Of a stretch of DNA of 64,000 nt, positions 1-11,006 are shown piece after piece. Under the pieces are notes generated by a model. The model was not told the origin of the DNA. It saw only the letters and a list, made by a program, of their open reading frames with translations, and searched no databases. Each line of letters opens with the position of its first letter. Within the stretch, counting starts at the first letter, position 1. The stretch lies in the NCBI GenBank assembly GCA_910574455.1, contig CAJSYZ010000002.1, positions 4,737,671 through 4,801,670 on the forward strand, written 5' to 3'. The stretch comes from Trichaptum fuscoviolaceum. Lineage: Eukaryota > Basidiomycota > Agaricomycetes > Hymenochaetales > Trichaptaceae. The translations under genes and the position numbers were made by a program.

Positions 1-991
1 TCCCTTTCTTTGCATCTGATACTCACCAAACGCCAAGGAACTCGATTTCGACGCTCATAGAGAAGACCTTTTTCTGTGATGCATAAGGAGCAAGGCGATA
101 TAAGATTTAGTAATCGAAATTGAAAAAAAACTCATACAAATAAAAAGCTTTGTTTCCAACCTGAAAGACAACATATTAGACAGTTACACATTCATATTTT
201 GATAAGAATACTTACCTTCTTCGTCATCTTGCATATACATCCTGTATGCGAAGGGAACCTGTTGGTGGTTTCCGGACGGCAAAAGGCCAACCTTCTCGAT
301 CATACCGGCGAGTGCACGCGCCGTATAGGCACCTCGGGAGAAACCAAAGATGCAAATCCTATCTCCGTCACGAACTAGGAACAGGGGAATCGTTGAGCAA
401 CGATAACAGAAACGGAGTGATAATAGTTCACAGTTTTCCATAAGAAACTCGTATCCGCCCATGACATGATGGTTCAAACTTGTGCCCAACATCATGTCAA
501 CGGTTTGGCGGAACTTTGACACGCCTGGAGTGGCGATCTCCGGGATGGTATATGTGCCAATCCCGGCCTAAAGAATGAAGTGATCAACACATGTCAACTC
601 ATATACGAAGAAAGCATATTACCTGATAATATACTAATTGTTGTTTGCTCTCACCCTTTTTGAGGAGAGAGACGAGCTGAACAACGTTGGAGTTGTCGGC
701 ATCAAATTGGTCACCTAGATGAAAGTCATTATAAGGTGATGTGCGCAGCGTCGTATGTGCTTACCGGTTCCATCAAACAAAAGGCCTGGGGTATAGTCAT
801 CAGTATAGACATAACAAGATCTCAACCACTAGCTTACACAGTGTTCTCTGTTTCTTGCGTTCTTTTGTGCTCGGAGGAATAACAGGTCCCTGGTAGTTCG
901 TCTCCAGAGTACCCTCTTTCTGTGGCATTTGAGAGAAAGTGCCGGGATGGGACTTGACATTATGGCTGGTATCAACAGTAGGCTGCGACAT
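1..991 (-). CDS. DUF2235 alpha/beta-hydrolase-like protein (3' end outside window)
   Basis: The reading begins at the ATG at 991 and runs off the left edge, so the C-terminus is missing. Joining exons across GT..AG introns gives an early LCLLFDGTGDQFDADNSNVV block, a NFRDGDRICIFGFSRGAYTAR block and a later KKVFSMSVEIEFLGVW block. These are the conserved signatures of the DUF2235 family, in which GFSRG is the nucleophile elbow of an alpha/beta hydrolase fold and the Ser is the likely nucleophile. The family includes bacterial Tle1-type phospholipase effectors; the fungal members are mostly uncharacterised, so a lipase or esterase activity is only inferred. At least five short introns are visible, including one between about 379 and 438. 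The last visible splice donor is near 20. No signal peptide is seen. Confidence 0.85.
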
Positions 992-1696
992 TGTTGGTAA
1001 TAGGGAATGGGGAAGTAATTGTGAGGGGGGGTTCTTGACATCGGGGTTTTATAGGTGACGACTAGCAGTTTTACCGTGATTACACGGCCAAAGACGTCGA
1101 CGACGTATGTGCGCGTTCTTCATCGGTCGGGGAGGTGGAGCACTGTCGGGGAAGCAACGAAGGTTTGCATCGGGACGGACAAGAAGCGACCACGCAGCCA
1201 AGTTTGTACTAGACACTGTCAGAAATATAGGCAGCGCGAAGCCTCTGGGTGGAGAGGAATGCGGTATGGAATCATTGATATTACCTTGCCCGACAGGCTC
1301 CACCAAACTCACGTTGTCGGCGGAACCATCCAATTGAACCGAAGAGCGTACTTGCATGGAAGATGTCCGGTCGTAAGAAGCGAGTAAGGCAGTCGAGAAA
1401 CCCTTGGCTGAGCCTCGGGTGGCTCTGATTCCGCTCGCAATGCATAGTGTTCGGAACCCTTGTTTTTCCCCAATCGGCATACGTATCATAACGCAGATGA
1501 TCGCATATTCATCCACCGCCTCGCAAAACATGAAGTCAGGTTCGTCAAACAATTGAAAAAACGCACGGAATAGCACGTAAAATTATCAACCGGTATATGT
1601 ACAAGCTTGTAGGTATGAGGGATTCAAGAGCGATGATCGAGGTAGAGATAAACAAGACTCAAGCGCAAGCCAAAATCAATATATCAGTCGTAACGA
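992..1696. other. Spacer between DUF2235 gene and NPC2-like gene; no confident gene
   Basis: Open frames exist on both strands (minus 1049-1576, plus 1055-1387), but they carry no family motif, signal peptide or convincing exon chain. The minus frame contains plausible splice donors near 1285, so a small unrecognised gene cannot be excluded. The stretch should hold the promoter of the DUF2235 gene and the 3' UTR of the NPC2-like gene. Confidence 0.4.
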
Positions 1697-2433
1697 TCAC
1701 CATATACGAGGAAACTTGGGCCTAAAGTCTACCGTGATTTTGACGCATGCGAGGTTGTCCTCGTCTTTAGTAAACCCATTCACTTGCACATTAATTTTGG
1801 CTGCGAGATAACATTAATCAGTCTCCTCATCATAGACCGATAAGACATCACTCACCCGGGGGAATTTCCTTTGGCAAAGCTGCGACCTGCTCGATTGTAT
1901 AATCACCAGGCTCGACCGGACACTGTACATCAGTTTCCGCATTTCGTCTGCGCAAGTTTAACGACGCGTTCTCTATAGGAGGTATAATCAAACTCACGCT
2001 TCCTCGCACAGGTCAAATGTCGCTGTTAGTAGCTTCACAAGACCAAGCTTCACTAGTACATCCACTTTCGCGCCCTCCTGATGGGGTACATAAGCATCTC
2101 GTTCCCGGCATTCGAATGTGGACAAACCTCGATTTTCTCCTTCGCTGTGAGGGCGACCTTCACTGACAGATTCTGTCCTGCCTTAGGGGGATCAGGAGAG
2201 ATCTCAATGGAATTAATCTTAACGGGATCCGTAGAATCTCCTGGAGGCATATTTATATTAGGAGATAATTCGGTATTGCTTGAAGTCACAAACATACCGC
2301 AGTCTGTCCATTCCCAACCATCCATCGTCTTCACAGGCAAATCGCCTTCTGGCATATCGTTCTGTTGTAAGACTACTGAGCCCATGGCACACAGAGGTGC
2401 CAGGGTCGCAACAAGTAGCGTCAGGAACTTCAT
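1697..2433 (-). CDS. NPC2: NPC2-like ML-domain lipid-binding protein (PG/PI transfer protein type)
   Basis: The start at 2433 gives a signal peptide (MKFLTLLVATLAPLCAMGSV) followed by a short pro-like region and an ML (MD-2-related lipid-recognition) domain. Visible landmarks are WTDCG, the INSIEISPDPPKAGQNLSV strand typical of the fold, an LTATFDLCEEA segment, VQCPVEPGDYTIEQVAALP and ACVKITVDFRP. The cysteines sit where the disulfides of NPC2 are expected. In yeast, Npc2 is a vacuolar lumen sterol/phospholipid carrier that hands lipid to Ncr1; the Aspergillus homologue is described as a phosphatidylglycerol/phosphatidylinositol transfer protein. Short GT..AG introns interrupt the gene, one at about 2245-2297 and one at about 1807-1858. 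The stop is TGA at 1697-1699. The total length of about 170 residues fits the family. Confidence 0.85.
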
Positions 2434-2843
2434 AGTGCTGCTGCAGTCGTCAAGAGTCGTCCGTTGTCGAGTAAGGGGTCGTGGATTGAGGAGAAGAGGA
2501 GTGTATACGCAACCGCTCTCGGTTCAGCTGCCCAAACAAAGCATGTCAAGCCTGGCATGACGCGATACCAGGGGTCCTCACGTACCACTGCCAGTGGCAG
2601 TGCACCGCCGGGGGCCAACAGCCTTTGGCGCGAAATGCTGTGATGCAGCAAGCTGCGCTTCCTTGTCCCTCGACCATCAACATCCTCCCCCATCATTCAG
2701 AGCCTACTTTCTCCATAGCTGTCTGCTTGCCTCTATTCGGACCACTAAACTCTTCTGGGAAGAGGTTTTACTTCTCGAAAACGGGCCGCAACGACATCGC
2801 CATCCAGTAACTTTGCAAACATTGTATTATTTCGCCTTTCGCA
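2434..2843. promoter_or_regulatory. Divergent promoter region between NPC2-like and tetraspan genes
   Basis: This 410-bp spacer separates two divergently transcribed genes. It contains a 17-bp interrupted palindrome, CACTGCCA-G-TGGCAGTG, at 2586-2602. The half-site recurs elsewhere in this window. No TATA box is obvious. No gene is supported here. Confidence 0.5.
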
Positions 2844-4182
2844 ATGAAGCCACGGGACTATTGTTGCTGCGCCATCCCTGTGATGAATGCGGGTATTTAC
2901 GCAGCTCTCTTTGAGCAATTTCTACTTGCATTACTGGTCGCAATCCTCTCAGTGGCTACCCCTTCACGTATGTACTCTTGCTCGCCTTACACCGTGCCAT
3001 TCTGGCGCGCTTCTTCATTGCTAATTTATAATCTGTAGTCGTCGGTGCTGCTGTCCCTGGCTTTGCATCGTGGCTACTTGCCATTATATGCTTTGTAGCT
3101 GCTGGAGTGCAATTCTTTGGATTTTTGGGGGTTTTCAAGGTACGTCTTCTTACACTCAATTATTGCGTAGTAAGACGCACTTTAAATATGCTTGCTGTTT
3201 CAGGAAAAGGCAGTGATGTTCCGTCGTTACACTACGATTCATATCCTTCTGTCGCTTGCTGCTTTCGCAGTTGCCTTGACTTGGATCATAGTCTCTGCAA
3301 CTCGACACAACAAAGCAGTCACAAACTGCGAATCTGATTTCTTCACGAATTCTACCACCGCCGATGGTACAGACGTGCCGACTTTTGATGAAGGAGGCAC
3401 ACTTTGCAACATATTCGCATGGGTGGACGTCGGATTGATGGGCGGCCTCTGGGTTGTTCTTGCTATCATGCAGGTTAGTGAACATCAATGGCTTGGTAGA
3501 CAGATCTCTCACGTTCATTCACTTCTAGTTCTACCTCTACACTGTAATCTCGTCGTACGGTACCGGCCAGCGTCTTGACCACGAGAAGTATAACTCCATG
3601 TACTCGGTTGCTGATATTCCGCTTGCGACAAACCGTGGCGACCCATGGGATGCGCGCCCATCCCTCGATGACTCGCCGCGCGGAAACTACGTCCCAACGC
3701 ATCAAAGAAATGACAGCAGCGCTAGTGTGTCAACCATCTTAGGGGAGAAATCACAAGAACCTCGCTCGTTCGATTACTCCGATGCTGCGCCAGTACCATC
3801 GGGCTCTGCTGCCGCAGGCTACCCGCCGCAGCGAAGGGGCACACGAGGGGAGACGCGCATGGGATCAGTAGACGACCGTGACGGATACCTTTCACATCCC
3901 TCGATGGCGTATACCCAAGAACCTCAACCTACACCCCACAGTTACGAAACCTATAGCAATAATTATGCATATGGAAATGGTGTCGAGGCTCCTAGCAGAA
4001 GCCAACCTCATCCTGGTATGTCCAACTAATTACGGATGCACGGGCAGGGGGAGGGGGCGTGTACGATGTGGTAGTATCCCGTATGTTTCCAAACTAATTC
4101 ATACTCTATCTATACTACAGCTGAAGGCATGTTTGGTCGCAAGGCATCGCGACTGCAAAGACCCGACCGTCGAGAGTATTGA
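2844..4182 (+). CDS. Tetraspan (MARVEL-like) fungal plasma-membrane protein
   Basis: Five exons join cleanly. Four hydrophobic segments can be seen: residues about 10-35 (AALFEQFLLALLVAILSVA), 43-68 (FASWLLAIICFVAAGVQFFG), 80-102 (IHILLSLAAFAVALTWIIVS) and 140-165 (GLMGGLWVVLAIMQFYLYTV). The loop between segments 3 and 4 carries two Cys and an N-glycosylation sequon (NST), consistent with an extracellular loop. A long hydrophilic Ser/Pro/Tyr-rich cytoplasmic tail follows and ends in RLQRPDRREY before TGA at 4180-4182. This layout matches the MARVEL-like tetraspan proteins common in Agaricomycetes, whose function is not established. No enzymatic motif is present. The last intron follows HPG at about 4016 and ends before EGMFGRK. 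Confidence 0.7.
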
Positions 4183-4654
4183 TTTCCAACTTAATCACCA
4201 CACCATTATGGACATCATTCCGGCAATCTAGACGAACATCATGTTGCATACTCCCAGTACTCTTTACTCGCTTCGTTTTTGGCTTTGGATCAGACTTTAC
4301 TGTAGTATATGCATCTCTTACTATCGTTTATCAATCGTCGGACATTATTACTGCAATGCATCATTGTGCATCTTATTTAATGACTATTCTCATTTTTCTG
4401 CCTGTCTCTTAAATCTTCATTGCTGCAAGATCTGATACCGTCGCCAAGCTTTGTCAGACTGCCATTCTATGTTCTTCTCCGATAATATTCTGGTCGCTAT
4501 GGCGTGGCGTCTGATTCACTAGATTTGACTGGCTTTTACGAAGCCATCATATATGGCACTCTGGATCTCAGAATCAGTGAGCACCTCTATCTTCTGCTCT
4601 GAAGACCACCAAACGTGCATTTGCTGTGTTGTAGACTCAAGTCATTTGACAGAA
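4183..4654. other. Spacer between tetraspan gene and GH105; 3' UTR and promoter
   Basis: This AT-richer spacer holds no supported gene. It should contain the 3' UTR of the tetraspan gene and the promoter of the GH105 gene. An in-frame ATG at 4553 could extend the GH105 N-terminus by 34 residues but adds no recognisable domain. Confidence 0.5.
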
Positions 4655-6021
4655 ATGTCGAGGTCTCATTTACTTTCGGAAGTGACGAAGCTGCGAGTGG
4701 AGGCAGTCAAGCAGGCTATGCTTGGAATGCAGAGAGGTGAGCACTCATGCTGATCGGTGGATGCGCGCTGGACTTAGGATTCATTCTTGAGCCTCTTGGG
4801 AACAAGGCGTGGCGGTCAGCGGCTACCTACATGTATAGTTTGCAAGAGTACTGCGGCTCATGTCCCTTGACTCGGATTCAGGCCCAAGCTTTATTGGAGT
4901 GGGATCGGGCATGCGATATCGACATATCTGAGGACATCGCTCTATACTCGCTGTGTCATGACTCAGTCGTCCGACAAGACTCGGATGGTCGTTTGGCTGT
5001 CAGGTTGAATAAAGGCGATCCGGGCTTGCTAGGTAACGATGACCAGATATTTTGTCCGGCTCTGCATCTCTCGTTGACATACTGTCTTGTGAAGATCCAG
5101 CTTCTCTTGTCGAGCCTCTTCTGAGCCTTGCGAAAGCGATACCAGAGCCAAAGTTTGAGGCAGCGGTTCGAAAGCAGATTGACTATCTTATGAAGGAGGA
5201 CACGCCCCGCACGTCCGATGGAACATTGTCGCATAGGATCGACAAAGTGCAGCTCTGGGTCGATGGAATCTACATGGTACTGTGTTCTGCCCTGCTGCTT
5301 TATAAGCACTATGACATGGTATTGTACAGGGTCCGCCAGCACTGGCGTTTGTAGGCGTTTATTGGAAAGACAAGGGGCTTACTGACGAAGCCTTGAAGCA
5401 GCTCTCCTCGTACCAGAAAACTTTACTCCGACCAGAGCATCAGTTATATGGTCATATCTGGGACTCTTCTTCGAACGAATGGGAGAGGAAGACACTCTGG
5501 GGGGTCGGAAATGGTTGGGCTCTCGCAGGAATAGTGCGCGTCCTGAATATCATACGGAATGAGGAGGACCTTGCGCAATACTCCCTCCTTTTGATGAGCT
5601 GGGTAAAGGCTTGCCTCGCCAAGATTCTCTCCTACCAGAGAGATGATCACTAATTTCACGATACCTTGGACGACCCATCAACGTTCGTAGACGCTAATGT
5701 CGCACAGCAAGTGGCATATACGATCTTCCGTTTAGCGCAGATGGATAATGTAGCTCAGAAATATGTTGAAAGGGCTGAAGATATCAGGAAGGCTGTCCAT
5801 GCACGAGTAGATAAATTTGGGATCCTTCGAAGTGTCTGTGGAAGCCCCACTTTCGACCACAGTGGAACAGCGTCCGTGTTTCCTCCATCCTTATTCTGGT
5901 TTTATATGTAGGCTAACTCATTGTATTCAGCACAGAAGCACAGGCATTCTTCATTCTTATGGAGGCGGCCTATCTTGATCTTATAGACGCTCGCCATCGA
6001 CACATTGAAGGAGCATCTTGA
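4655..6021 (+). pseudogene. GH105-type (YteR-like) unsaturated rhamnogalacturonyl hydrolase, interrupted by an in-frame stop
   Basis: Exons spell a GH88/GH105 six-hairpin glycosidase: MLGMQRASWEQGVAAQALLE near the start, DSVVRQDSDGRLAV, HRIDKVQLWVDGIYMGPPAL (the Asp in WVDG matches a catalytic Asp of YteR), then LWGVGNGWALAGI, DDPSTFVDANVAQQVAY and GTATEAQAFFILMEAAYLDL before TGA at 6019-6021. The family removes the unsaturated uronic residue left by pectin lyases. The exon that continues to 5881 contains TAA at 5651-5653, in frame between LSYQRDDH and FHDTLDDPSTFV. No GT..AG intron removes it, and homologues read through this point with a residue such as Leu. Everything downstream stays in frame, so this looks like a recent nonsense change, an allele or a base-call error. 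A 23-nt exon encodes SWEQGVA. The gene lies tail to tail with the mannanase. Confidence 0.8.
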
Positions 6022-6085
6022 TGTACCAAAACAAGGATACCCCAGACTAACAAGTCACCATGGCACGCCGGAACAAACACGCTTT

Positions 6086-8363
6086 TCATCCACTCTTCTT
6101 GCTCATAGTTTTCGCGGCATTGCTATTGATTGCATGAGTTCAGCTGTATGTGATAGAGATTGACATGAACATACATAAAGATATCGACCAGCTGTGTTTG
6201 GTTGGTATAGATCGCCAGGCCTGTATGAGGGTTAGCAAAGATAGTCTAATGTTATCTGAAGTTGAGCGGATACCATCGTTTGGAGATGCCTATCCGGAAT
6301 CATGTCAGGGCCTGAAGCTGAACGATGTGAAACGCACTTACACCGTTAACGAGTGCATCAGCATACTTTATCAAACGGTTGCCACCATCTTCTGTAAGAC
6401 CCAGCTGCCCAAATTGCCAGGGCATTATACTTCATGGAAGCACAGCACGAATGAATGGGTGCTTAAGAAAAAGTATAATTATGGTGCCTACCCGCTGTCA
6501 CATATCGGATCAGCAGTCATCAAAGTATCATCATTAAATCGATACTCACGCATGTTGTGTGTCAAGTGCACGTTGCACCCAGGAAGGATAGATGGCTGTC
6601 TTATTGTCTGGACACACAGGAGAGTCAGCCTCAGGTGCGCGTCAGGTTCGAGATAAACGACGTACCCAGTCCGTTTAGTCCGAACTCCTCTATTATAAGG
6701 GGTTTTCCAGCACTGCTTGCGGCTACGATGTAAGTGAGCATGTGTTCTAACCGGGTGATGTTTGATGATACCAACCATTTGCGTGGTCCTGTATCCATCC
6801 GAGACCCCAATCTTCCATCGAAAAATTGGAGCCAGGGAATATCTGAAGTATTACGTCCGGATTCACAAATCTAACAAAATGACTTGCTGATCAGAGCTTA
6901 CTAGCTGAGGATACCAGCTTTGCGGATACATGTGCTAGGGGGGTAGCGTTAGTTGCTTTTCACCCGTACAGAGCAGCGAGTGTGTACATATACGGCAAAA
7001 TCAATGTTCGGTATCTGAAGATCCTTATCGAAATCTTCTCCAGCTATGACGAATCTGTCAGCCGATAGCATTTGGGAAACTTGCAACGGTATACTCCACC
7101 TTGACCATTGAAATTGTAGTCGCTAGTCAGGGTGTTGTTGAACCAGAAGCTCGGTGGGTTCTTCAGGAAGAAGTGTCCTTCTCCGCCTGTAGTGATTAAG
7201 TGGTTCGGATCCCTAAACCAATCTGAGTATGAAGCTCGATCAGTGGGATTAATCATAGGCTCACAGACTCCTGACAAAGTCAGACTGTTCGCTGTACCAG
7301 TTGAACAAGGTGTTACTGCCCGGAACACAGTCAGGCCCGGCTGGCAAGGTGTCGCTTAGGCATCGGGCTTCGTTCATGAGTTCCCAAGCGAAGATCGCTG
7401 GCGAATCCTTATATCTCTCAACAATGGTCTTGGCGTAGGATTCTAGACACGTTGTTAAGTTTTATCAGTGTCGAAGTAGAATGTAACAAGACTTACGGTA
7501 AGATGCAATGACTCTCTTGTTCGTGAAGAATTCATCATGAGTGGCCTGAGAGCCAATAATCCAGTTGAGGTACAAATCAGACCCCTGGAATGGAAGAGCT
7601 TAAGAGGCATTCGATAAGGATGTATCATTTTGATCCTTACTCCGTAACCGACCCTGTAAAGTTGCTGTTAGAAAGACCGCCTTTTACCCTGATGCATGTA
7701 TGTACATACCAGTTGTTCGTGAGTGTAACAATCAAACGAATATCATATTTCTCAGCAGTAGCCACAACATTGTCCAATCTTTGAAGTCCTTGTGGACCGT
7801 CATTCAGAATCCATTGGCTGCTATTCCACAACTGTACGATAATGAATGAAGAGTTAACGAATTGCCACTCTCTCTCTGAAGTTCGATGGGGGGATTTACC
7901 TGATAGTAGGTAAGATTGGACTCAAGAGCGCCGGCGAGTTCAGATCCATTTATAGCATTAAAACCCTGTAGTCGCTGTAAGAGGAGAGCTCGAGCGGAAG
8001 GATATTTCACGACTAGCCCATGTGCGAACAACTTTGATCCCCTGCTCTTGTATCCCTCGAAAGGTTATGTCGACATCATGCGGTGTTGTGAGGAGGGGGA
8101 GCCACTACAGAGTGTTATGGTTAACCTTGGGTCAACTTCCTTTCGAATGAACTGACGTATGAATTTGCTCCTACAAAGCTCTTCCGATGATTCTACATAA
8201 GACAAGCCCTTGGAAGCCCAAGAAAATAGTGAAATTTACGCACGAAAGGTTTACCATCCAGCACGAAGTTGCCACCATGTGTCGACACAAAACCTTTGGG
8301 CACCGAAGCAGCTGACGATAATGCAGCTAGTAGGGACGCGAGAAACCAGAAAGCAGCGAGCAT
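6086..8363 (-). CDS. Secreted GH5_7 endo-beta-1,4-mannanase
   Basis: The start at 8363 gives a signal peptide (MLAAFWFLASLLAALSSAAS) and then VPKGFVSTHGGNFVLDGKPF, the usual opening of a GH5 subfamily 7 catalytic domain with no CBM1 in front. Landmarks in order are SFVGANSYWLPLL, GIKVVRTWGFN, WELMNEAR (acid/base Glu), DPNHLITTGGEGHF, HMYPQSWYPQL, EDWGLGWIQDHA, LIIEEFGLNGL (nucleophile Glu), MPWQFGQLGLTEDGGNRLIK, ASPNDG, LAIYTNQTQLVDIF and INAAKTMSKKSG before TGA at 6086-6088. The enzyme would cut mannan and glucomannan outside the cell. I count about 18 exons, many under 60 nt. One intron (about 7969-8015) must use a GC donor to keep the TWGFN motif, and a 3-nt microexon may sit at about 6499-6501. 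The product is about 430 residues. No disabling change is seen. Confidence 0.88.
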
Positions 8364-9218
8364 GATGATATATGAATCCGCCCTCGCATAAAACTATACA
8401 TGAACCTTCAAGGTGCTCATTATAAGAGTCATGGCTGAAAAGCTCCCATACTTTCTTCTTGTAACTGCTGACCGCCTTGGCGAGTTTGCCACCTTGCATC
8501 CGAAGGATGGCAAACTAGAGCATGACATCGCCTAAAGTAAAAATATCTCTTGTTCGGTGGATTGTCGGTAGACGAAAAGAGAAGGAAGGGTAGTAGGAGG
8601 TTTGCGCCTAAATCCAGCGAATCGTGAGGGAGCTTCTGCCTAGTTCACGCTTAAAACCACTGAGTAAGTCCAAAGACTTCCCACAGCAAGCTATCATATG
8701 AGAAGCATCACATAGCTGTCAAACAGGAAGAAATTTAACCTGCTTAGCTACTCACCTAGTGAGTCTTTTTCTTGGTTTTCGAAGTTCTAGGCATGCCTTG
8801 ATGATGAATCATATGACCGAACAATGATCATAGGACCGTGTAAAGGAGCCGCTGCACAACTGCCGTGGCCAGAGACGGCGCTCGCCAACTCCACATTTCC
8901 GTCACAAGTGGTTTGACTGCGATGTGCATCTCTGCATAAACATTGACACGAGCGTGCTTCCTGATGAACGATGAGAACGGCCAAGGTCACAGGAATTCAA
9001 GAGTTCCTTGAAACCTCTGAGGTAGGTGAATTTGATATATGCCGATCTTCACTCGCCATAATACTGAGATAGACGGTTGCAAAGAAACGTCGAGGTTGGT
9101 ATGAATTGTGGACTAGTCTTACAAAGATAAGCGTACAACTAAAGACAGTGAATGAATGAGATGCAAAAGTACCACTGGAATACAGACAAAGCGATGGAAA
9201 TAAGTCGTTTGGATGCTG
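8364..9218. other. Spacer between mannanase and centrin; promoter of mannanase
   Basis: This 855-bp stretch has no recognisable gene. Short minus-strand open frames at 8251-8499 and 8787-8990 lack motifs and splice partners. It should contain the mannanase promoter (an AT-rich TATAGTTTTATG lies about 35 nt upstream of the ATG on the minus strand) and the centrin 3' UTR. Confidence 0.45.
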
Positions 9219-9818
9219 TCATGCGTCGTCTGTCATGATTGCGATGAATTCTTGTTCATTGATTTCACCATCTTGATCTAAGTCAAATTCATCGATCATC
9301 GCTTGTCTGTATAAGAAAAGAACATTTGATTAGGCAGCTCGGAGAAATAGAAAAAACTCGTACAATTCCTCATCGTCCAGTTTGTCACCTAAATCCCTCG
9401 CCACTCGACGTAGATTTCGAAGACTGATTTTGCCCGTGTTATCATCATCAAATAGCTGAAAAGCACGCTTTATTTCATCCAAAGGATCTCTAGCTAGTAT
9501 CCGTTCGCTCACTGGGCAATTATAAGGTAAAATGGCAAATATATAGTTCTCGGACGACTTACTGATTTTCGCGAAATCGTCGAATTCCATAAGTCCATGA
9601 CCCGTCTTGTCATGGTCGCGCAAGATTTTGAGCACTTCTGCTTTCTTCAGGTCAAATCCCAAGGCTCTCATCGCGACCTTCAATTCGTGATAATCAAGGC
9701 AGCGATCCTTGTCGGTATCGAAAAGTTCGAAAGCTTCCTTGATCTCTTGCTTCTGTTCATCGGAGAGTTCGGGGCGGGAATGTGTCCTTCTTTTCACTTT
9801 CGAGGCTGCAGAGTACAT
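9219..9818 (-). CDS. CDC31: Centrin (Cdc31-type EF-hand protein)
   Basis: The basic N-terminus ([20 protein letters not shown]) is followed by four EF-hands. EF1 has a canonical loop, [14 protein letters not shown]2 ([12 protein letters not shown]) is degenerate. EF3 ([12 protein letters not shown]) lacks the usual Glu at position 12. EF4 ([12 protein letters not shown]) is canonical. The first hand is followed by [17 protein letters not shown], the centrin/calmodulin signature. Cdc31 acts at the spindle pole body for its duplication and also in mRNA export (TREX-2) and nucleotide excision repair. Introns fall at about 9510-9563, 9308-9362 and one shorter site. The stop is TGA at 9219-9221, after IAIMTDDA. 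I chose the ATG at 9818 because the residues after it match centrin; a longer upstream frame has no ATG. Confidence 0.9.
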
Positions 9819-10128
9819 CGTGGACGAACGACGAGAAGGACAGAGGGAAAGCAACTGCGATGTCTAATTGGTATGGAGGTGTGTTCAGTCGTGAAAGTCT
9901 GCAACCTGAACGCGTGTCTGACGACGCGTCGCAGCGGACTTTGAAAGCGCGACAACGCCGCGTTCATCATGTTCGAGTTTGAATTCGCGCCTTAAGATTA
10001 TATGGCTCTCAACTTCAATATCCAAACTTTCGTAGTACTCCAGGTTCCAATCAGTCTTAACATCCCTACACGAGACGGGGTTTGGGTTCTAACTCTATCT
10101 GATGCAGAACATTACATTTACTGAATAT
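9819..10128. other. Spacer upstream of centrin, downstream of riboflavin synthase
   Basis: This 310-bp stretch carries the centrin promoter and 5' UTR and the 3' UTR of the riboflavin synthase gene. Both genes are on the minus strand. I see no further gene or clear TATA box. Confidence 0.45.
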
Positions 10129-11006
10129 CTAATGGGACCCGCGTTCTCTAAGCACATCCTCCACGATGTTCCTCACTAAACCTCGAATACCTTCATTCCC
10201 TCCCTCTTCGCCTCCGAGTGCAGCAACCACGCTCTTTTCCACATATTTTCCGACCATATCAACCTCGATATTCACTTTGCTTCCTACCGGCTTCTTTCCC
10301 AGGGTTATCTTTTCTTGTGTATGTTGAATGAGCATAACACCGAAAGTCCGAGACGCATCGTCGACTTGGGTTATAGTCAAGGAAGCGCCATCTATTGCAA
10401 CATAACCCTTTGGAATAATATGGCGCATGGTAGAGGAAGTATGGGGGTCCGACGGAGCGAGCTGGAAGACGAGGCGCACCGAATCACCATCCGGAGACCG
10501 AGATAATATCGTTGCTGTTGTATCGACATGAGCCTTCGGTGTGCCATCAGATATCAGCAGGCATTATTTCCGCAGGTATGATTGATCTCACTTGAACAAA
10601 ATGCCCTCCAAACCGTACATGCGCCCCCATCGCCCTCTCGAGGTTAACATGATCGCCAACCTTTCTATCGCCTAATAAGAGTTGGAGATTATAATCCAAA
10701 TTTCGTACGGTATAGCTCACCGAGATCCGTCCTTGATAGTGTTTCGTTTGCCAGCCACACCGTGAACCAACCCCCTTCGTTCGCCGGCGACGAGTCAAAT
10801 GCAGTCACTGTAAGGCAAGCACCGTTGACCGCTATTGAATCTCCTATGTGACAATCTTCAAGAATTGGTGCAGAATCTGAAATGGTGAGTGTGCAGCCTC
10901 CCTCATCTCTACTTATACTCGAGACTCGGCCTAGGTGTTCGATCTACTAACAGAATCAGTCGACGCTGCTCAAGTTTTCGAAGATACGTACCAAACCTGT
11001 GAACAT
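10129..11006 (-). CDS. RIB5: Riboflavin synthase (alpha chain, two lumazine-binding domains)
   Basis: The start exon at 11006 encodes MFTGL, the hallmark N-terminus, and is spliced to IEHLGRVSSI. The first lumazine-binding repeat contains IGDSIAVNGACLTVTAF and runs to GDHVNLERAMGAHVRFGGHFVQ. After an intron comes AHVDTTATILSR. The second repeat contains IIPKGYVAIDGASLTITQV and ends with KVNIEVDMVGKYVEKSVVAA. The enzyme dismutates two molecules of 6,7-dimethyl-8-ribityllumazine into riboflavin and the pyrimidinedione precursor, the last step of riboflavin synthesis, in the cytosol. The length is close to 230 residues, normal for the family. One oddity is Ala instead of the usual Gly in the FVQ-GHVD junction, which falls exactly at the intron boundary, so the acceptor choice could be re-examined. 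Confidence 0.92.

Noticed and set aside
1049..1576. Open frame of 175 codons on the minus strand
   Set aside because: No motif, no signal peptide and a composition unlike neighbouring exons. A possible donor near 1285 is not enough to call a gene.
6150..6656. Plus-strand open frame of 168 codons
   Set aside because: It is antisense to the conserved 3' exons of the mannanase, which explain the region.
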